From positions 1 through 9,512 of the forward strand of contig CANGVB010000091.1 in the NCBI GenBank assembly GCA_947456995.1: a stretch of DNA of 9,512 bases. Reading direction: 5' to 3'. Source of the stretch: Bryobacteraceae bacterium (GTDB lineage: Bacteria; Acidobacteriota; Terriglobia; Bryobacterales; Bryobacteraceae). The notes under the pieces were generated by a model. It was not told where the DNA came from and did no database searches. It saw only the letters and a program-made list of their open reading frames with translations. This document shows positions 1-5,198 of this stretch, one piece after another (the stretch's first letter is position 1; each line of letters begins with the position of its first letter). The translations under genes and the position numbers were made by a program.

Positions 1-1935
1 CTGATTGTGAATACCAAGACTCAGGTGAAGGCAAACGTAGAATCAAACGCTGCAGGCTTCTTTACCTTTCCAACCCTTCAACCAGGTATCTACACCCTCA
101 CGGCCGAAGCGGGTGGATTTCGCAAATCGACGTTGACTAACATCGAAGTCAATGTCGGCGTTACCATCCGGCAGGACATCAAGCTTGAAGTCGGTGCCGT
201 CACCGATAGCATTACGGTGGAATTTAATGCGATACGGGTGCAGACCACAGAAGCCACGATTCAGCGAGCTGTCACGCTGCGCGACATCGATACGCTTCCA
301 CAGCTTGGCCGCGGCCCGATTGCGCTGGCTACTTATCAGCCGGGTGTGCAACTGGGTACCAGCCCGAATGACCCGAGCTTCGCTCGTGTGAATGGAATGA
401 GGCAAGGGTCTAACAACACAACTCTGGATGGAGTCGACGTAAATGATGCGGTGCTGCCACGCCTTGGCTTGACCATGAATGCCAACAATACCGACTCTGT
501 GGAAGAGTTCCGAATCATTACCAATGGAGCCAAATCCGAATATGGTAGGAACGCCGGCGGTACGGTGGAACTGATCACCCGTTCGGGCACGAACCGTTTC
601 AGCGGCAATCTGTTTGAATACCACCGCAACACGGTGCTGAACGCCAATAACTTCTTCAATAAATCGAGTGGAACGGAGTTGCCGCGTCCCAAATTTATTC
701 AAAATCAGTTCGGTGGTTCGATCGGTGGCCCGGTTATCATTCCGAAGGTCTTCAACGGTAAAGACAAGCTCTTCTTCTTTTACAACTTTCAGGGCACTCG
801 TACGGCGCAGGAAGTGGTGCGTAATCGCACGGTGTATACGCCTGAAGCCAAGGCGGGTATCTTCCGTTGGGTTGTACCGGCCAACCAGCCTGGGGCAGGC
901 GAGACACGTAGTTTCAATATCATTCAGAACGACCCCCGGCGCCTTGGAATCGACAAGAAAGTAGCCCAGAGCCTGGCTATTCTCCCCGCTCCCAACAACC
1001 TGGATCTTGGGGACCGGCTCAATACCGCCGGGTTCCGCTTTAATGCGCCGGCCAACAACAATGGAGACCAGCACACCATGAAGACGGACTGGAATGCCAC
1101 CAGCAATCTTCGAACCTACTTTCGCTATTCGTGGTTTCGAACCCAGACGCTGGCCGATTCTCTCAACAATGCTGAAGCGACCTTTCCCGGGCAACCGAAT
1201 GGCACCCAGGGAGGGATTCGAGCCGGCTACTCGGTTGGCGCGACCTGGACGATCAATCCTTCGTTGCTGAATGAATTTGTGATGGGCTATTCAGAGTCCT
1301 CGGTGGTGTTTGGTCGTGTACGGAGCACAAATTATCCTGGCGAGGCGCTGATTGGCTTTAACCTGATCACAAATCCAATTCCCACCGCATTTGGCTCGGC
1401 CCGGAATTCTCCTGTAAATCCGCAGATTTCAGACAACCTGTCGATCATCCGCGGCAACCATACCTTCAAGACAGGGTTCCGATTCTCGAAGACCACTCAA
1501 TACCAGACCAATGATGCCAATATCTGGCCAACGATCGGGGTTGGACAGGGGAATGGGAATGCGCCAGCGTCTGCTAACGGGCCTACGGGAGCGCAAATTG
1601 CCACGGCTGACAGGCAACGGTACGACAACATGTATAACGACCTGCTGGGGCGCGTAAGCTCCGTCAATACAACCTTCTATAGCGATCTCGCGACCTTCCA
1701 GCAAACGGGAACCCCTCGCGTTCGAAATTTTATCTTCCGCGACTATGCCGGCTACTTTCAGGATGACTGGCGAGTTCGTCCAAACCTGACTTTCAATATC
1801 GGGCTGCGCTACGAATTCTATGGTGTGCCTTTTGAGAGGGACGGGCTGCAGGGCGACATCACCCAGAACGCGGCAGGATTAGTGAATACCGTGGGTCAGA
1901 TTTCTGACCTGACGGTTAAGAAGTCCAGGTCCTAG
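1..1935 (+). CDS. TonB-dependent receptor (Oar-like), N-terminal portion, 5' partial, ended by in-frame TAG
   Basis: This is the first part of a large outer-membrane receptor that would import a ligand using TonB energy. Frame 1 is open from base 1, so the GTG at base 7 is not the true start; the signal peptide and any TonB box lie off the left edge. Codons 1 to about 66 are the end of a carboxypeptidase-regulatory-like beta-sandwich (AAGFFTFPTLQPGIYTLTAE is typical). Codons about 88 to 200 are the plug domain, with RVNGMRQGSNNTTLDGVDVN, SVEEFRI, SEYGRNAGG and the RSGTNRFSGNLFEYHRN hallmark of Oar-like receptors. From about codon 200 on come beta-barrel strands. The frame stops at TAG 1933-1935 (codon 645), well inside the barrel, and homology continues in the same frame directly afterwards. 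The fragment alone could not form a complete barrel. Family assignment is secure; substrate is unknown. Confidence 0.9.
   Translation: MIVNTKTQVKANVESNAAGFFTFPTLQPGIYTLTAEAGGFRKSTLTNIEVNVGVTIRQDIKLEVGAVTDSITVEFNAIRVQTTEATIQRAVTLRDIDTLPQLGRGPIALATYQPGVQLGTSPNDPSFARVNGMRQGSNNTTLDGVDVNDAVLPRLGLTMNANNTDSVEEFRIITNGAKSEYGRNAGGTVELITRSGTNRFSGNLFEYHRNTVLNANNFFNKSSGTELPRPKFIQNQFGGSIGGPVIIPKVFNGKDKLFFFYNFQGTRTAQEVVRNRTVYTPEAKAGIFRWVVPANQPGAGETRSFNIIQNDPRRLGIDKKVAQSLAILPAPNNLDLGDRLNTAGFRFNAPANNNGDQHTMKTDWNATSNLRTYFRYSWFRTQTLADSLNNAEATFPGQPNGTQGGIRAGYSVGATWTINPSLLNEFVMGYSESSVVFGRVRSTNYPGEALIGFNLITNPIPTAFGSARNSPVNPQISDNLSIIRGNHTFKTGFRFSKTTQYQTNDANIWPTIGVGQGNGNAPASANGPTGAQIATADRQRYDNMYNDLLGRVSSVNTTFYSDLATFQQTGTPRVRNFIFRDYAGYFQDDWRVRPNLTFNIGLRYEFYGVPFERDGLQGDITQNAAGLVNTVGQISDLTVKKSRS
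1933..1935 (+). other. In-frame amber codon interrupting the TonB-dependent receptor
   Basis: The codons AAG TCC AGG TCC TAG TAC AAC AAC GAT TAC read KSRS*YNNDY. Related receptors commonly have W-Y at this place, just before the NNFAPR motif, so a single G-to-A change (TGG to TAG) explains the stop. TAG is also the natural stop of the TPR gene at 9296-9298, which argues against amber being reassigned to an amino acid in this genome. Confidence 0.85.
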
Positions 1936-3414
1936 TACAACAACGATTACAACAATTTTGCTCCTCGTTTCGGTTTTGCGTGGAGCCCGTTCAAGAGCGG
2001 CAGGACTTCCCTGCGCGGATCCTGGGGTATTTTCTACGACCGCGTGATCGGAGGTGCCAGCATTGACCCAGATTCAACTACTCCAGGCTTTGCGCAAGCC
2101 GTTAACATTTTCCCAAATCAGGCTGCAGGCAGTGATGTGAGGGCAAGTGACAACTTTGCCTTGCCCGCACCACCGGCGACGCCTACCTTAACGCCTCAGG
2201 CAGACCGGGCATTTGGTGCGATCAACCTCTTTGATCCGAATTTCCGTCAGCCATACGTATCGCAAACGAACTTCACTTTGCAGCATGAGGTCCTGCGGAA
2301 TACAGTAATCGAGGCCGGGTATGTATCGAATCGCGCGATCAAGCAAGTGCTAGACCAAAACGTGAATCAGACTCGCGTCTATGGGGGCTTTCTGAATGAC
2401 TTTCGGGAATTGCAGGCATTCCAGGCGAATGCAACCCCTACCTCGGCGGGAAATGTGCTGACACGGATGTTTGGAAGTCCGACGGCGGCCATCAACGCAA
2501 TTGGCGCTACTCCAGTTCGTCAGGGAAGTCTGGGTGCGGCGGCCAACACCATTGATACCAGCAACTTCACACGCTATGCCAATGCCGGTGTTTCTCAGTT
2601 TTATCTCAGAAATTTCCCGCAGTTTACCAACGTGATCTTAACGACAAACGCGGGACGCACCTATTATGATTCCTTCCAGTTCAGTCTTCGTCGTCAGGTT
2701 GGCGCACTCCGTGGGGCCGTTAACTATACGTGGTCAAAGACGATAGACAACGCCTCGGCCGACGGCAATGGTACGACGGGTAATTTCGACAATTACAATC
2801 TTTCGTTGAGTCGAGGGTTGTCTGATATTGACCGCCCGCACACGATCAACTGGTCTTCCAGCTATGTACTGCCGATCGGTAAGGGCAAGCTGATCGGAGG
2901 CAACATGCCTGACTGGTTAGATCGCATTGGTGCCGGGTGGGAAGTTGGATCTCTTGGCTTCTGGACTTCCGGTCAGCCACTCAACATCTCTTCGGGGCTA
3001 ACGACGGGTCCGAACAATGCTGTGAACAGTAATGCGGATTTCAGCGGCACGGATCGTAGTATTGGCAAGGTAGAGCGATTTGGAGGCGGTGTGCGGTTCT
3101 TTACCCCGGAACAACTGGCGCTCTTTTCAGTTCCAGCGGCTGGGTCAGTGGGCAATTCAGGCCGCAACTCATTCCGCGGGCCGGGCTTCTTCAATACCGA
3201 CTTGTCGATTGTGAAGCGGTTCCGTTTGGCTGAGCGGAAATTCATCACGTTTCGTTCGGAAGCTTACAATCTGTTGAACACGGTAAACTTCCTCGCACCT
3301 TCGTTGAGTCTGCAAACGCCTCAGACTTTTGGAGTCATCTCTGGCACACCGACAGGGGCTTCCAATCAATCGGGAGCTCGAATCCTCCAATTTGCCCTCC
3401 GCTTTGATTTTTAA
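1936..3414 (+). pseudogene. TonB-dependent receptor, C-terminal barrel portion, same frame after the TAG
   Basis: This is the rest of the receptor beginning at base 1, in the identical reading frame. It opens immediately after the TAG with YNNDYNNFAPRFGFAW (codons 646-661), a conserved barrel segment of acidobacterial Oar-like receptors. Further landmarks are RGSWGIFYDR, YTWSK (codons 909-913), DRPH (944-947) followed by YVLPIGKG, and a C-terminus ending ALRFDF, the aromatic terminal beta-strand signal used by the outer-membrane assembly machinery. A gene finder would start this piece at the GTG at 2044, but that lies inside conserved barrel sequence, has no convincing ribosome site and would lack a signal peptide, so it is not a believable independent gene. 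No frameshift or other stop appears in about 490 codons, so the lesion is recent, is a sequence error, or is read through. The gene ends in TAA. Confidence 0.85.
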
Positions 3415-3443
3415 AACCGCTTAGCCTCTGGGATCAACCAGTT

Positions 3444-3459
3444 CATTGCGAGGGCAATG
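3444..3459 (+). repeat. Small inverted repeat between receptor and isomerase genes
   Basis: CATTGC (3444-3449) and GCAATG (3454-3459) form a perfect 6-bp stem with a GAGG loop in the 88-base gap. No T-run follows, so it is not a standard terminator. It may be a weak mRNA structure or chance. Nothing else recognisable lies in this gap. Confidence 0.3.
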
Positions 3460-3502
3460 GCGACTGTGTCATGCCGGTGGCTCTTCGCATAGACTTTTAG
3501 TC

Positions 3503-4327
3503 ATGCGCCGTCGACATTTCCTGGCTCTTCCTTGCGCGGCAACTGCCTTGCTCGCCGCTCCTAATCCGAATCTTCGGCTTGGTGTCACGGACTGGAATCT
3601 GGGTCTTGCCGGTAAGCTCGAGGCCCTTGACCTGGCCGCACAAATCGGATTTGCCGGCGTTGAAGTCTCGCTAGGCCGCAAGCCGATCGATGGCAAGCTG
3701 CCCTTTAACAACCCCGCTGCTCATATCGAGCGAGCTAAAGTGCTCAAGCTCACACTGGTTTCCACTTGCCTCGACATTCTTCATGTCAATGGGCTGAAGA
3801 ACGACAAGCTGGGTGAAAAGTGGCTTTCTGATGCCATCGAGATCAATCAGGCGCTTGGGGTGCGAAACATGCTGCTTCCGTTCTTCGGAGCACGCGCACT
3901 GGAAACGCAACAAGAGCTGGACTACGTGGCAGACCTTCTGAGGAATATTGCTCCGAAAGCGGAAAAGGCGCAGGTGACGCTGGGGCTGGAGAACACCAAT
4001 TCTGCGGCCGAGAATCTTCGGATTCTGGAGCGTGCAAAATCTAAGGCTGTCAGGGTCTTCTATGATGTGGGCAACTCCTTTTCTCGCGGGCATGACATTT
4101 ACAGGGAGATCCCGCTTCTTGGCCGTGAACGTATCTGCCAGTTCCATCTGAAGGACAATCCGGGTTTCCTCGGGCAAGGCGGAATTCATTTCCCGACAGT
4201 TTTGTCCATGATTGAGCAGATCGGATATCGAGGTTTTGCCGACCTCGAGACGTCCTCACCCAGCCGAAATATCGCAGCCGATATGGCCAGAAATCTCGGC
4301 TACCTCCGCTCCTTAATGACCGCATGA
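3503..4327 (+). CDS. Tat-exported sugar phosphate isomerase/epimerase-like TIM-barrel protein
   Basis: A 274-residue protein of the xylose-isomerase-like TIM barrel (AP endonuclease 2) superfamily, whose members use a divalent metal to isomerise or epimerise sugars and related polyols. I chose the ATG at 3503 because it gives MRRRHFLALPCAATALLAAP, a compact twin-arginine (RRxFL) signal with a short hydrophobic core and an Ala-rich cleavage region near residues 18-20. The in-frame TTG at 3446 would bury this signal behind 19 unrelated residues. Likely metal ligands fall at the usual places: E163 (LGLENTN), D188 (FYDVGNS), H215 (QFHLKDN) and E249 (ADLETSS). Length is normal for the family. It would act outside the cytoplasm after folding with its metal. 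It lies 88 bases after the receptor on the same strand and may be co-transcribed. No clear Shine-Dalgarno sequence precedes the start. The exact substrate cannot be read from the sequence. Confidence 0.85.
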   Translation: MRRRHFLALPCAATALLAAPNPNLRLGVTDWNLGLAGKLEALDLAAQIGFAGVEVSLGRKPIDGKLPFNNPAAHIERAKVLKLTLVSTCLDILHVNGLKNDKLGEKWLSDAIEINQALGVRNMLLPFFGARALETQQELDYVADLLRNIAPKAEKAQVTLGLENTNSAAENLRILERAKSKAVRVFYDVGNSFSRGHDIYREIPLLGRERICQFHLKDNPGFLGQGGIHFPTVLSMIEQIGYRGFADLETSSPSRNIAADMARNLGYLRSLMTA

Positions 4328-4329
4328 GT

Positions 4330-4373
4330 ATACACCTCGGCGTGGTGTATTCGCTTCGAAAAGAGGCTTTTTT
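4330..4373 (+). terminator. Probable weak terminator after the isomerase gene
   Basis: Two small hairpins follow the TGA stop. ATACACC (4330-4336) pairs with GGTGTAT (4344-4350). GCTTC (4353-4357) then pairs with GAGGC (4363-4367) with one G-T wobble, and is followed directly by six T residues (4368-4373). The second hairpin plus T-run has the layout of an intrinsic terminator, but its stem is only 5 bp. Confidence 0.5.
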
Positions 4374-4466
4374 CAGAGAATTCGCTGATGAAGTACCCAA
4401 CGCGAAAAAAATGAATCTTATCGGCTCAAAGATGAGAAAAAAACGACTTTTTTGCAACTACCTACG

Positions 4467-4495
4467 TTGACAATCGTCTAAGGGCGATCTACCCT
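4467..4495 (+). promoter_or_regulatory. Predicted promoter of the CarD gene
   Basis: A perfect -35 TTGACA (4467-4472) is followed by a 17-base spacer and TACCCT (4490-4495), a poor -10 matching TATAAT at only three positions. Just upstream, A- and T-runs (about 4435-4453, including seven A then seven T residues with ACGAC-like sequence between) resemble an UP element. The start would fall near 4502, giving a leader of about 55 bases. The pairing of a strong -35 with a weak -10 is a shape that CarD-type factors are known to help; autoregulation is only an inference. Confidence 0.5.
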
Positions 4496-4543
4496 TCAAT
4501 TAGCCATCACGTTTCAACGATGTAACAACAATCTCAAGTGCAC

Positions 4544-4549
4544 GGAGGG
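4544..4549 (+). promoter_or_regulatory. Ribosome binding site of the CarD gene
   Basis: GGAGGG lies 7 bases before the ATG at 4557. It is the strongest Shine-Dalgarno sequence in the window and fixes the start of the CarD gene. Confidence 0.8.
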
Positions 4550-4556
4550 TCCTCGA

Positions 4557-5066
4557 ATGACTTTTCAAGTCGGCGAAAAAGTGGTTTACCCAAACCATGG
4601 CGTCGGTACCATCGAAAACATTAGCGTTCGTTCATTTGGCGCTCAAAACGAACGATTCTATCTGCTCCGTTTGGCTTATAGTTCGATGACCGTTATGGTC
4701 CCCTTCTCACACGCAGAAGAAGTGGGTCTTCGTAAGGTTACTCGCAACACTGAAACGGCCAAGGTTTTAAACTTCCTAGCTTCCGGCACTCCTCGTTGGA
4801 ATCCGGACTGGAAACATCGGTTTAAAGAAAACACCGAAAAGATGAGCAAGGGTTCGCTCCTCGAGATCGCTGAAGTCTTCAAGACTCTGTTGCTGATCCA
4901 GGGTGACAAGCCTCTGAGCTTCCGCGAAAAGAAAATGCTGGAGCGTAGTCGCCAGATGCTGCTTTCTGAAGTAGCCATCTCTCGCACGATTGTTGAGAAA
5001 GAAGCGATTGAAATGTTGGATCGCTCCTTGCAGAAATCGAAGTTGCGATTTCCTGAACCTATCTAA
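4557..5066 (+). CDS. CarD/CdnL-family RNA polymerase-binding transcription regulator
   Basis: A 169-residue cytoplasmic protein of the CarD_CdnL_TRCF family. These proteins bind the RNA polymerase beta subunit through an N-terminal Tudor-like domain and stabilise the open promoter complex, notably at rRNA and housekeeping promoters. The N-terminal domain (about residues 1-60) opens with the hallmark FQVGEKVVYPNHGVGTIE and contains VMVPFSHAEEVGLRKV. The helical DNA-contacting domain (about 70-165) has PDWKHRFKENTEKMSKGS, IAEVFKTL and LSFREKKMLERSRQML, all typical. W85 aligns by context with the tryptophan that wedges into the upstream edge of the transcription bubble in mycobacterial CarD; W81 is a second one nearby. 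Length is normal. It has its own promoter, a strong ribosome site and a strong terminator, so it looks monocistronic. This is probably the global factor and not a pathway-specific regulator of its neighbours. Confidence 0.95.
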   Translation: MTFQVGEKVVYPNHGVGTIENISVRSFGAQNERFYLLRLAYSSMTVMVPFSHAEEVGLRKVTRNTETAKVLNFLASGTPRWNPDWKHRFKENTEKMSKGSLLEIAEVFKTLLLIQGDKPLSFREKKMLERSRQMLLSEVAISRTIVEKEAIEMLDRSLQKSKLRFPEPI

Positions 5067-5096
5067 GACCTTCTGACCGATCATTCATCCTCCAGG

Positions 5097-5129
5097 ATCG
5101 CCGGGCTCACGCCCGGCGATTCCTTTTTC
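5097..5129 (+). terminator. Intrinsic terminator of the CarD gene
   Basis: ATCGCCGGGC (5097-5106) pairs perfectly with GCCCGGCGAT (5111-5120) around a TCAC loop, giving a 10-bp GC-rich stem followed by TCCTTTTTC. It lies 30 bases after the CarD stop. Confidence 0.88.
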
Positions 5130-5143
5130 AAAAGTGAAAAAGG
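5122..5143 (+). repeat. Second perfect inverted repeat using the terminator's T-tract
   Basis: CCTTTTTCA (5122-5130) and TGAAAAAGG (5135-5143) form a perfect 9-bp stem with an AAAG loop, starting one base after the terminator stem. The T-tract of the terminator is thus one arm of this hairpin. It could tune termination or lie close to the promoter of the next gene. Confidence 0.55.
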
Positions 5144-5151
5144 GATATAAG
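5123..5151 (+). promoter_or_regulatory. Tentative promoter for the zinc-ribbon/TPR unit
   Basis: TATAAG (5146-5151) matches a -10 box at five of six positions, but the region 17 bases upstream (CTTTTT) is a poor -35. A promoter is expected here because the CarD terminator lies immediately upstream and the next coding region begins at 5199. This is the best candidate by eye, not a firm call. Confidence 0.3.
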
Positions 5152-5198
5152 GAATCTGCGTAGACCTGCCGATAGTACCCCTGACGGTAGTGTCTCTG

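Noticed and set aside
43..1194. A 383-codon open frame on the minus strand opposite the receptor gene
   Set aside because: It lies entirely opposite a strongly recognisable TonB-receptor coding region and its translation shows no family features; it follows from the codon bias of the + strand gene.
2044..3414. An independent gene starting at GTG 2044
   Set aside because: The start falls inside conserved barrel sequence that continues upstream in the same frame to the TAG; there is no ribosome site or signal peptide.
3467..3495. Possible promoter (TGTCAT, then TAGACT) before the isomerase gene
   Set aside because: Both boxes match the consensus poorly, and the predicted start would coincide with the start codon.
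5166..5190. Possible hairpin (CTGCCG with CGGTAG) hiding the ribosome site of the zinc-ribbon gene
   Set aside because: Only 6 bp with one G-T wobble and a 13-base loop; no sign of a known riboswitch or leader peptide.
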